Assembly (NCBI RefSeq): GCF_003841485.1
Contig: NZ_REFY01000001.1
Span: forward strand, 558,001 to 622,000
Reading direction: 5' to 3'
Source of the DNA: Natrarchaeobius halalkaliphilus
Lineage (GTDB): Archaea; Halobacteriota; Halobacteria; Halobacteriales; Natrialbaceae
DNA: 64,000 nt
The position numbers and the translations under genes are program-made. Positions 17,605 to 28,830 of this stretch are shown piece by piece; the stretch's first letter is position 1; every line of letters begins with the position of its first letter. The notes below the pieces were generated by a model. That model saw nothing but the letters and a program-made list of their open reading frames with translations. It made no database searches and was not told where the DNA came from.

Positions 17605-17806
17605 GGGCGTCGGCCAGCCCACGTTTCGTTTTCGTCTCCGTCCGATCGAGCGTCTCGGTGTCTCCGGTCGCGGACGCCTACGTCCGAGAAGACCGGCGCG
17701 TTACCGGACGGCGACCATCGCTGCCGCCCTCGATCGGCGGCACAATGAGGACCGACAATCGACGGATGGAAAGCTATAGGGCGGCGTCGCGTCCACACAC
17801 ACACAA

Positions 17807-20467
<2,661 letters not shown>

Positions 20468-20531
20468 TCCGGGACCGGGTTTTCGACGCCGTCGGCCATC
20501 CAGTAATCCCCAGTGGCCGTCCTCGAGGACG

Positions 20532-21650
20532 TCAGCGCACCACGACGACCCAGCTGACGATCAGCGCAACGACGGCGATCGGGTGGGCAACGAGGGCTCC
20601 GGCCGCTCGTCTCGAGAGATCCACTCCCCGTTCCCGACGCGTGGCGAGGAGTCGACCGGCGAGGTACGAGAGGGTCCCGAGCGGTGTTGCGACGACGAGG
20701 ACGGCGACGGGACCGAGTGCGAGCAGGATCGGCTCGAAGCCGCCTCTGACTATGTCCCCCGCGACGAGATAGCCCCAGAGACCGGCGAACGGGGCGCTCG
20801 CGGCCGCCCAGCTTGCGACCAGACCGTCGTTCAGGTACGCGACCGCGGCGGCACCGACGAGGCCGGCCGGAATCGCGAGCTGCACCGCGAGCCACGCCAA
20901 AACCGTCAGTCGGTGGCCCGCCCCGACTGCGACGAGGTCGAGCGCCAGAAACGTCGCGAACGCGAACGCCACGATCCAGACGGCGTACCGGCGTGACGAA
21001 CCGACGTGGCGGCCAAACAGACGACGAGGCACACCCGTCCGAGCAGCGCCGACGGCACCGTCGCGCTCGAACGCTCCGAGACGATCGGCCACGAAGACGA
21101 TGAGCGTACCACAGAGAGCCGCCAGAACTGCGGCCACAAGCCAGGGTTCCGGCGCGGTCGGTGCGGTCGTCGCGGTCCCGGCGTCGTCACCGAGCATCCC
21201 GACCCGTGCGGGACCGCGAACGATGGCGGCGACGGTCATCGCGAGGAGTCCGACGAACGTGATCGGAGCGAACAGTCGATCGACGGCGTCGGCGAGCCGA
21301 TCGACGACTCCGGGTTCACCCGCAGCCACGACGACCGCCCGTTTCGACGGCTCGTAGACCGTTACTTCGCGACCGTTCTGACCGTAGCGCGTCTCGACGG
21401 CCTCGAGCAGGTCTGCCGACTCGAGCTTGTCGACGTGATAGGAGACGTTTTGAATGCTCGTCTCGAGGTCATCGGCAAGCTCCGATCGAGTGCGCCCCTG
21501 CTCGTAACACGCCGCCAGGATGGCGCGAGAGGTCTTGGATCCGAGAGCGTCGAACAGCTTGTCGGCGTCTTCGTCCTCGAGCCCGGCGACGGTCGGCTCG
21601 TCGGCGTCGTCGCGAAACCGTCGCACGAGCCGGCCAGCGAGGCGGTCCAT
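20532..21650 (-). CDS. Membrane-bound ArsR-like HTH regulator
   Basis: 372 residues. Residues about 28-105 form a winged helix-turn-helix of the ArsR/HTH_20 type (FDALGSKTSRAILAACYEQ, RTRSELADDLETSIQNVSYH). Several hydrophobic segments follow (about 125-370, seven or so membrane spans). This layout, with a cytoplasmic DNA-binding head on a membrane domain, is common in haloarchaea and suggests a one-component membrane sensor. Ligand and targets are unknown. Its 3' end faces the 3' end of leuS. Confidence 0.8.
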   Translation of the reverse strand: MDRLAGRLVRRFRDDADEPTVAGLEDEDADKLFDALGSKTSRAILAACYEQGRTRSELADDLETSIQNVSYHVDKLESADLLEAVETRYGQNGREVTVYEPSKRAVVVAAGEPGVVDRLADAVDRLFAPITFVGLLAMTVAAIVRGPARVGMLGDDAGTATTAPTAPEPWLVAAVLAALCGTLIVFVADRLGAFERDGAVGAARTGVPRRLFGRHVGSSRRYAVWIVAFAFATFLALDLVAVGAGHRLTVLAWLAVQLAIPAGLVGAAAVAYLNDGLVASWAAASAPFAGLWGYLVAGDIVRGGFEPILLALGPVAVLVVATPLGTLSYLAGRLLATRRERGVDLSRRAAGALVAHPIAVVALIVSWVVVVR

Positions 21651-21973
21651 ACACGGACCGTCGTACTCGAGAACAAAAGGGTATCGGGGACGTCAAATGA
21701 GCGTTTGAGCCGTGCCAGCGGTGTCAGTGGAATCGGAGGCGGCTTGGAGCAGCTGTGGCGTTCACCTTTCTGGACCGATGTCCGCGTCCGATCCGCCGTC
21801 CACCGAGTCCTGCTCCAGTCCGCCGACGATGGGGAGTACGCCACGGACAGCGACGTAGGGGAGTCTTCACACCGAAGAGCGGAGGGGTCGACGGCCTCGC
21901 TGTCAGGATCATCGTCGACGGGGTGAACATCTCAGCGGAACTATTTTCTGAGTGGAATCCTCTACTGAAAGGT
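21651..21973. other. 323-bp gap between divergent HTH regulator and antitoxin genes
   Basis: No gene supported on either strand. It should hold both promoters; a TATA-like ACTATTTT (21940-21947) lies about 30 bp before the antitoxin ATG. The central part is GC-rich, with no repeat detected. Confidence 0.4.
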
Positions 21974-22252
21974 ATGAGCACGTCGGTCAAAGTGACGGAT
22001 ACCACGAAATCCCGCCTCGAGGAGCTCCAGGCCGAGATTCGTCTCGAGACGGGTCGGAACGTAACGCAACAGGATCTGCTCGAGCGGATCGTGACCAGCA
22101 GCTACGAGTCGAAAGACGAGGTGATCGATTCGTTTCGCGACGAGTTCGAGCCGCTGTCGGACGAAGAGATCGACCGGTGGCTGTCCGGAAGTTCCGATTG
22201 GGAAGTCGAAACGAGTGAAGAAGAGATCGACGACGTTCTGTACGGCCCATGA
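21974..22252 (+). CDS. VapB-like antitoxin
   Basis: 92 residues from ATG at 21974. The N-terminal SVKVTDTTKSRLEELQAEIR resembles a ribbon-helix-helix DNA-binding domain. The acidic C-terminal half (SDEEIDRWLSGSSDWEVE) is the usual toxin-wrapping tail. The last four bases ATGA contain the start of the PIN-domain gene, so the two are translationally coupled. VapB antitoxins neutralise the toxin and repress their own promoter; an upstream TATA-like box fits autoregulation. Confidence 0.82.
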   Translation: MSTSVKVTDTTKSRLEELQAEIRLETGRNVTQQDLLERIVTSSYESKDEVIDSFRDEFEPLSDEEIDRWLSGSSDWEVETSEEEIDDVLYGP

Positions 22253-22689
22253 GCGTCCTCATCGATACGGGTGTGTTCGTCGCCGCACAGAACGAGCGTG
22301 ACGAACATCACGACGTGGCGGTGCGAGCATTAACGGCCGGATTCAACGGGGAGTTCGGTGCGTTGTACACGACGGACTACGTGTACGATGAAGCCGTTAC
22401 GCTCGCGCGTATAAGAACCGGTAGTCATCGCGAAGCGCGTCTCATCGGAGATCGCATCGCGGGTCGCCACTCGTACCCGTCCGGAATCGAACTCCTGTTC
22501 GTTCACGACGATCGATTCGAGAAGACGGTACGAACGTTCGAACGGTACGACGACCACGAGCTGAGTTTTACCGACGCGAGTCTCATCGCGGTCGTCAAAA
22601 GTGAGGGGCTGGACGCCGTTCTCAGCTTCGACGACGACTTCGACGGGGTCGTCGACCGAATCGATCCGACGACGTCATCGGGTCGATAA
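22249..22689 (+). CDS. vapC: VapC-like PIN-domain toxin
   Basis: 146 residues. PIN-domain RNase: conserved acids appear in SVLIDTGVFVAA, TDYVYDEAVTL, LSFTDASLIAV and AVLSFDDDFDGV, the expected four-acid Mg2+ site. Such toxins cleave tRNA or rRNA when the antitoxin is degraded. Start ATG overlaps the antitoxin stop by 4 bp. MITE copy 4 lies about 90 bp downstream. Confidence 0.88.
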   Translation: MSVLIDTGVFVAAQNERDEHHDVAVRALTAGFNGEFGALYTTDYVYDEAVTLARIRTGSHREARLIGDRIAGRHSYPSGIELLFVHDDRFEKTVRTFERYDDHELSFTDASLIAVVKSEGLDAVLSFDDDFDGVVDRIDPTTSSGR

Positions 22690-22780
22690 CTCGAGGCGGC
22701 CAGGCGATCGCTGTGTCGGTTTGGGGGATAATCGGAGACGAGTCACAGGTACGCAAGAAACGGCGGACAATGCCGTCTCA

Positions 22781-22860
22781 TACGGTCTACTGTAAGTCGT
22801 TACCGGAGCGACCGCGAGCCGTCCTGCGGTCGCTCCGGTAAAAAGTCACAGCAAACCGTC
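22781..22860 (+). mobile_element. 80-bp MITE copy 4
   Basis: TIR TACGGTCTACTGT at the left, an inner perfect 15-bp stem (TACCGGAGCGACCGC with its complement) and a 10-nt loop GAGCCGTCCT. Flanked by direct TCA copies (22778-22780 and 22861-22863). The right TCA is the reverse complement of the stop codon of the HdrD-like gene. Confidence 0.88.
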
Positions 22861-25059
22861 TCAGTCCGCGGCCATCTCGAGGTTCGCCTTCGACTGTGCG
22901 CCGATCGCCTCGACGATCAGTTCGGCGATATCGACGACCTCGAGGTCGTCTTCGAAGCCGCCGGTCTTGCGGCCGTCCTCGTACATCGTCATGCACATCG
23001 GGCAGGCGACGACGAACTTTTCGACGCTCGAGCCGGCGTCGGTATCCTCGAGGGCCTCGCGGAGCCGTTCCTCGCTCGGTTTCGGCTCTTCTTCGAAGTC
23101 CATCCAGAGTCCGCCGCCGCCGCCGCCACAACAGAACGAGTCCGCGCGGTTTCGCGGCATCTCGCGGAGATCACAGCCGGTGGCCTCGATCAGGTCACGC
23201 GGGGCCTCGTACTCGTCGTTGTATCGCCCGAGGTGACATGGGTCGTGGTAGGTGACGGTGTACTCGAGTTCGTCGCCCGAAAGCTCGAGTTTGCCCTCCC
23301 GTACCAGCTCTTCGACGGCCTGGGTCCAGTGGAGGACGTCGACCTCGCCGTCCTCGTTCCACTGGTCGGTGTACTCGAAGGGCATCATCGGGTCGTCAGC
23401 GAACTCCGCGAAGTCGACCTCGGGGTACTCGTTTTCGAACGTGTTGTAGGAGTGGGGATCGGTACAGACGATCGTGTCGAACTCGCAGCTCTCCCAGGTC
23501 TCGACGTGGTGGCCCGCGAGTTCGACGTAGAGGAACTCCTCGCCGACGCGGCGAACGTCGTTGCCGTCGTACTTCTCGTCGTCGAAGAGAATGCCGAAGC
23601 TGACGTCGGCTTCCTGGAGGATGGTGGCCAGCGACCGTGCGACCCGCTTGTTTCGTTCGTCGTAGCTCGGATAGTCACCGACGTACCAGAGGTAGTCGAC
23701 CTGCTCTTCGCGGGCGTCCGTGAGGTCGAACTCGAGGTCGTCGGCCCAGTCGGCACGGTTGCGGGGACTGTTGCCGAAGGTGTTGCCGTGTTGCATGACG
23801 TTCTGAAAGACGTCCTGCATGGGCGCGGAGACGTCGCCCTGATCGGTCATCTGGCGATTGAGCCGGGTGAACGACTGCAGATGCTCTATCTCGACCGGAC
23901 AGGCGTCCATGCAGGCCATGCAGGCCATACAGGACTCCATCGTCTCGGTGTCGATCACGCCGCCGCCGTCGGCAACGATCGGCTTCTCTTCGCCGCCGGC
24001 CTCGAGATCCTCGCGGTAGGATTTCAGATCGAGGATGACGTCGCGCGGGTCGAGCGGGCGATCGGACGCCTTGGCGGGACAGATCGACGAACAGCGACCG
24101 CACTTGGTACAGGCGTCCTGGTCGAGCAGTTCCTTCCAGGTGAAATCGTCGATGGATTCGGCGTTGGTCGCGTCCAGGTCGGCGGGAACGTTCGGCAGCC
24201 GCTTGCCGGCCTTCTCATCGCGTGTGATAATGTTCGCGAACGACGAAAGCATGTGGAAGGGCTTGGCGTAGGGAATCCACGCGATGAAGAAGAACGCGAG
24301 CAGCGAGTGCGACCACCACGACAGCCAGTGGAGCGTCTCGGCGTTGAACCCGAGGACGGAAACTGCGGTATAGTTCGGATCGGTCGCCGTTCCCGCGACC
24401 GTCGGCAGTCCGATCGCCTGGAACACCATCGCGAGGCCGTAGCCGACGAAGCTGACGGCTTCGTGGTCGGGCATCCCGGTCGCGTAGATGCGAAACCCCT
24501 CCAGGAGGAAGCCGCCGACGCCCAAGCCGAACAGCGTCCAGATAAAAATGGCATCCTCGTTCGAGGTGTGTCGTCCCCAGAGACGCTCGTTGCGGACCCA
24601 GTAACGCCGGTAGATCGCCATCCCGATGCCGACGACGAACAACAGTCCCATCGCGTCGACGATGAACTGGTAGGCGAGATAGAACTCGCCCTCCCAGAAC
24701 GTCAGGTTCAACAGCAGTTCGGTCCCGTACTGTTCGACGGCGATGATCGCGGTCGCGATCAACAGCGTGAGAAACCCCCAGAGGATGAACGCGTGCATCA
24801 ACCCGCCGTAGAGATCCCTGTCGAACTGTTTCTCGTTCGAGAGGACGATCGCAGCCCCACGGCTGATCCGGGTCGAAAGATCGTCGAGACGCTGAAACGG
24901 GTCGTCGGAACCGGCGGCGTACCGGGCGAACCGACGGTAGACGCCGTAGAGGAAGACGAAAATCGTAATCGCCGCGAGGAGATAGAACACCGCGTATTCG
25001 GTGGCACTGATCCCCCAGTACGTCTCCCTCGTCACCTCCGCCTGGGCTATCGCGTTCAT
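22861..25059 (-). CDS. HdrD/GlcF-like membrane-anchored iron-sulfur oxidoreductase
   Basis: 732 residues. The N-terminal 285 residues hold about five or six membrane helices of the NarI/DsrM heme b type. A ferredoxin-like pair of 4Fe-4S motifs follows (CTKCGRCSSICP near 315, CMACMACMDACPVE near 376), then CCG (cysteine-rich) segments ending in CCGGGGGGLW near 645 and CPMCMTMYEDG near the end. This is a fused membrane HdrDE-like or lactate/glycolate-type Fe-S subunit passing electrons to or from the quinone pool. The electron donor is unknown, and no flavin dehydrogenase gene is adjacent. Its TGA stop coincides with the right target triplet of MITE copy 4. Confidence 0.88.
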   Translation of the reverse strand: MNAIAQAEVTRETYWGISATEYAVFYLLAAITIFVFLYGVYRRFARYAAGSDDPFQRLDDLSTRISRGAAIVLSNEKQFDRDLYGGLMHAFILWGFLTLLIATAIIAVEQYGTELLLNLTFWEGEFYLAYQFIVDAMGLLFVVGIGMAIYRRYWVRNERLWGRHTSNEDAIFIWTLFGLGVGGFLLEGFRIYATGMPDHEAVSFVGYGLAMVFQAIGLPTVAGTATDPNYTAVSVLGFNAETLHWLSWWSHSLLAFFFIAWIPYAKPFHMLSSFANIITRDEKAGKRLPNVPADLDATNAESIDDFTWKELLDQDACTKCGRCSSICPAKASDRPLDPRDVILDLKSYREDLEAGGEEKPIVADGGGVIDTETMESCMACMACMDACPVEIEHLQSFTRLNRQMTDQGDVSAPMQDVFQNVMQHGNTFGNSPRNRADWADDLEFDLTDAREEQVDYLWYVGDYPSYDERNKRVARSLATILQEADVSFGILFDDEKYDGNDVRRVGEEFLYVELAGHHVETWESCEFDTIVCTDPHSYNTFENEYPEVDFAEFADDPMMPFEYTDQWNEDGEVDVLHWTQAVEELVREGKLELSGDELEYTVTYHDPCHLGRYNDEYEAPRDLIEATGCDLREMPRNRADSFCCGGGGGGLWMDFEEEPKPSEERLREALEDTDAGSSVEKFVVACPMCMTMYEDGRKTGGFEDDLEVVDIAELIVEAIGAQSKANLEMAAD

Positions 25060-25204
25060 GTACAGTCACGGGCAGGGGTGAAACTTAATTCTTGTCACGC
25101 CACCTGGAGACCACACCGCTCACGTCATGCGAAAATTATAATCTGCCAGTGAGTTCATAACAGTTGTTCGTGAGCGTCCACCGTCGACAGTCTCTGGCAA
25201 CAGG

Positions 25205-25212
25205 CTTAAATA
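25205..25212 (+). promoter_or_regulatory. TATA-like box
   Basis: CTTAAATA ends 25 bp before the ATG at 25237, the spacing expected for a leaderless haloarchaeal transcript. Confidence 0.55.
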
Positions 25213-25236
25213 GCCACCCGTCGGGAGTGTCCACCC

Positions 25237-25827
25237 ATGAACGAGAAAACCGAGGAATTGCGGGATATCTTCACTGACGTTACCGACGGCGAAGCGACCG
25301 TCACCGAATCGCAGGAGAACACCCGCGGTTCCCTCGAGAAGGACGAGCGGACGGAGGAAGACCGATTGGAAACGGTCGTCAGCCAGATGCGCGACCGATA
25401 CGAGTTCGAGACGACGCTCTCGGACGAGGAGCTGATCCACGTCGCGAGGGGGTTTTACGACGGCGATAGGGACGACGTCATTGCCGACCGGGTGGGGGGT
25501 GGGCCGACGGAGGTGTTCGAAGCCCGGCTGTCGCTTCACCTCGTCGACGAGGACGACGCCGACGAAGTCGACCTCGCCGCGATCCGCGAGCGCGACGAAG
25601 ACACAGCGACGCTGGCCGAGGAGTACGACGTCAGCAACGAACAGATCGAGCGATACCGTCGCGTCGCGTCGGCCAAAGACGAGTCTCGAGCGGCGAACGA
25701 CCGGTATCGCGACGAGTTCGACAGCATCCTTGCCGACGCGGAACTCTCCGAGCGGATGACGACGGACGTTCGCGAGGACGGACTCGAGGACGCCACCGAA
25801 GGCATGGAGACGAACGTCGACCTGTGA
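25237..25827 (+). CDS. Haloarchaeal acidic helical protein, possibly conditioned medium-induced protein 4
   Basis: 196 residues, very acidic and mostly helical, without membrane segments or cysteines. The opening NEKTEELRDIFTDVTDGEAT and the middle EDTATLAEEYDVSNEQIERY, which looks like a short helix-turn-helix, resemble haloarchaeal proteins named conditioned medium-induced protein 4. That name is recalled, not verified. The HTH-like part suggests a DNA-linked role, but none is claimed. It stands alone, divergent from the HdrD-like gene. Confidence 0.65.
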   Translation: MNEKTEELRDIFTDVTDGEATVTESQENTRGSLEKDERTEEDRLETVVSQMRDRYEFETTLSDEELIHVARGFYDGDRDDVIADRVGGGPTEVFEARLSLHLVDEDDADEVDLAAIRERDEDTATLAEEYDVSNEQIERYRRVASAKDESRAANDRYRDEFDSILADAELSERMTTDVREDGLEDATEGMETNVDL

Positions 25828-25904
25828 ACTCCGACGGGCGCGCCGAGTCCGTCCAAGTCGGGCGGAGACGAACGTTTTTGTAAGAAAACGCGCCCAAGCG
25901 GGCC

Positions 25905-26597
25905 GTGGCCAGAACCCGAGTCAGCTTTAGCGACCTCCGAACTGCCGCGTACTGTCCTCGAAAGTGCTATTATCGTCGTACCGAGGACGACGAGCGCGAA
26001 CCGCCGCCGGAGATCGAGGCGATCCGTGCGCTCTCGACTCGATACGAGGAGCTACTCGAGGAGCCGATAGCCGCGCTGGCGGACGAGCCGATCGCCGTCT
26101 CACCGGATCGGTACCGCGAGACGCTGATAGCGACCAGACGACGACTCGAGGACGACGGCTGTTGGACGCGACTCTGTGCTCCCGAGGGGCGAAACGCGCT
26201 CGTGACCGGACGCGACTGTCGGGGCGTGGTCCACAAGGTGCTCGTCGATCCGCTCGAGCCGGTTCTGGTCTCGGCGGGCGAACCACCGGAGCGTGGCGTC
26301 TGGGAATCTCAGTCCGTCCACGCCGTCGCAGCCGCGAAGGCGCTCGGCTGGGAGCGACGGACGGCGATCGACCGGGTCTGGCTCGAGTACCCGGCCTACG
26401 GAGTAGTCCGGTCGGTCAGCCTCACGACGCGACGGAAAGCCCGGTACCGACGCGCGCTTCGGACCGTTCGGTCCCTGGACGGACCGCCATCACGGATCGC
26501 GAACCGATCGAAGTGTACCAGTTGCGAGTACGCCGCACGGTGTGGCGTCCGGACCCGGACGCTCCGGTCGATACTCGGGTTCGGCCGAGGCGAGTGA
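25905..26597 (+). CDS. Cas4-like protein with degenerate nuclease core, stand-alone
   Basis: 230 residues from GTG at 25905. The N-terminal SFSDLRTAAYCPRKCYY and C-terminal KCTSCEYAARCGVR give the four cysteines that bind the Fe-S cluster in Cas4/AddB-like nucleases. The middle has VVHKVLVDPLEPVLVSAGEP and QSVHAVAAAKALGW: the Asp and downstream Gln are present, but the expected E-x-K is replaced by a SAGEP segment. Nuclease activity is therefore doubtful. There is no CRISPR array or other cas gene in the window, so it probably serves DNA repair or is a relic. Confidence 0.7.
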   Translation: MARTRVSFSDLRTAAYCPRKCYYRRTEDDEREPPPEIEAIRALSTRYEELLEEPIAALADEPIAVSPDRYRETLIATRRRLEDDGCWTRLCAPEGRNALVTGRDCRGVVHKVLVDPLEPVLVSAGEPPERGVWESQSVHAVAAAKALGWERRTAIDRVWLEYPAYGVVRSVSLTTRRKARYRRALRTVRSLDGPPSRIANRSKCTSCEYAARCGVRTRTLRSILGFGRGE

Positions 26598-26642
26598 CCC
26601 GACGTCGCAGCCCTTAACAGTCGTCGCCGCCACGTTTCAGTA

Positions 26643-27455
26643 ATGACCGACCGAGAGGGCGACCGCGATCACCGCTTCTCCGAGGGAGAGGGGTTCGACG
26701 ACGCCTACGACGAGTTCGATCTGGATCCGCCGGAACTGGCCGTCGACCCGTCGAAGGTCGATCCCGTCGACTCCCGGGTCGTCACCGATACGCTCGACGA
26801 CCAGCAGATCGCGAGCGACGACGTCGACGCCGCGGAACTGCTCGACGTCGGGCTGAACTACATGGGAATCAACCGCTACGAACAGGCCACCGACGCGTTC
26901 GGACGAGCCGCCCAGTTCGCGGAGGACGACCTCCTCGCACAGGAGTCGTGGGTCAACAAGGGCGTCGCTCACGCCGAACTCGAGGAGTGGGACGAGGCGA
27001 TCGGCGCACACCGAGAGGCGCTGTCGATCGACGATCGGAGCGAACACGCCGCGACAGCCGAGACGAACCTCGCGTACGCGCTCTGGGAGTTCGGTGAAAC
27101 TGCCACGGCGCTCGAGCACGCCGAGCGAGCCGTGGAGATCGACGAGCGCTTCGCGGAGGGGTGGTTCAATCGGGCGTTCTTCCTCTCCGAGCGGGGGCTC
27201 TCCGAGGAGGCGCTCAACTGCGTCGACAACGCGATCCGACTCGGCATGCGCAACGCGCGGGTGCTCGAGGAAAAGGCCCAGATTCTCGAGGACCTTGGCG
27301 AGTACGACGAGGCGGAGGAAATCGCAGAGGAGGCAAACGAGATGCGCGAGCGAGTCGAACAGCAGATGATGGAAGATCGCATGGAAGGACGCGGACAGAT
27401 GCCGGACGGGAGCGACCCCTCGCGAGCAGACGATCGCGAACGACGGTTCGAGTGA
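26643..27455 (+). CDS. TPR-repeat protein
   Basis: 270 residues. Acidic N-terminal 70 residues, then about five tetratricopeptide repeats (YMGINRYEQATDAFGRAAQ, HAELEEWDEAIGAHREALS, YALWEFGETATALEHAERA, WFNRAFFLSERGLSEEALN, EDLGEYDEAEEIAEEA), and a methionine-rich basic tail. TPRs hold protein partners together; the partner is unknown. Two bases separate its stop from the DUF424 gene, implying an operon. Confidence 0.85.
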   Translation: MTDREGDRDHRFSEGEGFDDAYDEFDLDPPELAVDPSKVDPVDSRVVTDTLDDQQIASDDVDAAELLDVGLNYMGINRYEQATDAFGRAAQFAEDDLLAQESWVNKGVAHAELEEWDEAIGAHREALSIDDRSEHAATAETNLAYALWEFGETATALEHAERAVEIDERFAEGWFNRAFFLSERGLSEEALNCVDNAIRLGMRNARVLEEKAQILEDLGEYDEAEEIAEEANEMRERVEQQMMEDRMEGRGQMPDGSDPSRADDRERRFE

Positions 27456-27457
27456 CG

Positions 27458-27751
27458 ATGATCGTACACGAGCGGGAGACGCCGGAGGGGCTGCTGGTCG
27501 CGATCTGTGACGACGACGTGCTGGGAGAGACGTTCGAGGAAGACGACCTCTCGCTGACCGTCACCGAGGAGTTCTACGGCGGCGACGAAACCGACGAGCG
27601 TGGCGTGATCGACAGTCTTTCGAGAGCGACCGTCGCCAACATCGTCGGAACGCAAGCGGTCGAACTGGCCATCGAGGAGGGGTTCATCGACGAGGCGAAC
27701 GTTCTCGAGGTCGACGGAACCCATCACGCACAGCTGTTGCGGATGTACTGA
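27458..27751 (+). CDS. DUF424 family protein
   Basis: 97 residues from ATG at 27458. Compact alpha/beta archaeal family DUF424: MIVHERETPEGLLVAICDDD, LGETFEEDDLSLTVTEEFYG, then TVANIVGTQAVELAIEEGFI. The family is widespread in archaea and its function is unproven. Starts two bases after the TPR gene stop. Confidence 0.85.
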   Translation: MIVHERETPEGLLVAICDDDVLGETFEEDDLSLTVTEEFYGGDETDERGVIDSLSRATVANIVGTQAVELAIEEGFIDEANVLEVDGTHHAQLLRMY

Positions 27752-27816
27752 CTTCGGCAGGCAGAGCTGACCGATTCGGGAAAACGTTTTTATTCCATAA
27801 TGGTGTCCCATCAATT

Positions 27817-28725
27817 ATGAGCCGCGAACAGCGGTCGGTTCTCGACAGGGTTCGCCAACCCGAGTACACTGGTGCGAACCGGTGCGTTCCGTGTACTGCG
27901 GTCAATCTCGGTATCGCGGTCGTTCTCGCCGGTGGGATCGCCATCGTCGCACCGCTCGCCGCAACGCTCGTTCTCGTCAGTTCGGTCGCCGTCATCTACG
28001 TCCGGGGTTATCTGGTACCGGGAACGCCGACGCTGACCGAGCGATACGTCCCCGACCGGCTGCTCGCCGCGTTCGACAAGCACCCGGAGCCGCGCAGTGG
28101 AACGCTCGAGACGAACGGCGACGGGCTCGAGACGGAAGCGGGTGGCTCCGTCGACGAGATGAGTCCTGACCCGAGCGACGGCGGAGCGTCCGCCGCGATC
28201 GATCCCGAATCGACGTTTCTCGCGCACGACGTTCTGATTCCCTGCAGCGACCTCGCGGACTCGGACGGAGCGCACCCGGACGACGACCTCTGTCTCACCG
28301 AGGACGTCGAGCGTGCGTGGCGACGCGAGATCGACGCCCATCGCGGCGGCGACCGCGAGGATCAGGTGGCCGCGTTCCTCGAGACCGATCCGGAACGGGT
28401 TCGAATCGTTCAGCCGCGAGATAGCGGCGTCAGAGCCCTCGTCGACGACAGGTCGGTCGCACGATGGGAATCCGACGCGGCACTCCTGGCCGACCTCGCG
28501 GGAGCGACAGTACTCGCGACTCGAGTAGCCGACTGGGAGCGGCTGTCGGTCGAAAACCGCAGTCGACTCGCGAACGGTCTCCGGACGTTCGTCGGGCAGT
28601 GTTCGGCGTGCGACGGCGAAGTTTCGCTCGACGAAGAAACCGTCGAGTCCTGCTGTCGATCCCATCAGGTGTACGCGATCACCTGCGAGGACTGTAACGT
28701 TCGCATTCTCGAAGTTCCGCTGTAG
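27817..28725 (+). CDS. Haloarchaeal membrane protein with CPC and zinc-ribbon-like cysteines
   Basis: 302 residues. An N-terminal NRCVPCTAVN motif precedes two closely spaced membrane segments (about 27-65). A long acidic cytoplasmic part follows, ending in a cysteine-rich module (CSACDGEVSLD, ESCCRSHQ, TCEDCNVRI) that could bind zinc. Not recognised by function. Short intergenic distances to DUF424 upstream and sufS downstream do not prove a common operon. Confidence 0.75.
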   Translation: MSREQRSVLDRVRQPEYTGANRCVPCTAVNLGIAVVLAGGIAIVAPLAATLVLVSSVAVIYVRGYLVPGTPTLTERYVPDRLLAAFDKHPEPRSGTLETNGDGLETEAGGSVDEMSPDPSDGGASAAIDPESTFLAHDVLIPCSDLADSDGAHPDDDLCLTEDVERAWRREIDAHRGGDREDQVAAFLETDPERVRIVQPRDSGVRALVDDRSVARWESDAALLADLAGATVLATRVADWERLSVENRSRLANGLRTFVGQCSACDGEVSLDEETVESCCRSHQVYAITCEDCNVRILEVPL

Positions 28726-28830
28726 CTCCGAAGCTCCACGAGGTCCGGATACCGACCCAGAACCGCTCTCGAAAATCCGCCTCAGATCGGACCGAAGGAG
28801 TGTTTTGTCTGGGTCCCCTGCTAGTCGCCA

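Noticed and set aside
23233-25152. A 639-codon plus-strand frame opposite the HdrD-like gene
   Set aside because: Mirror of a gene with clear Fe-S motifs; no domain of its own.
25905-26597. CRISPR locus near the Cas4-like gene
   Set aside because: No spaced direct repeats or other cas genes are present anywhere in the window.
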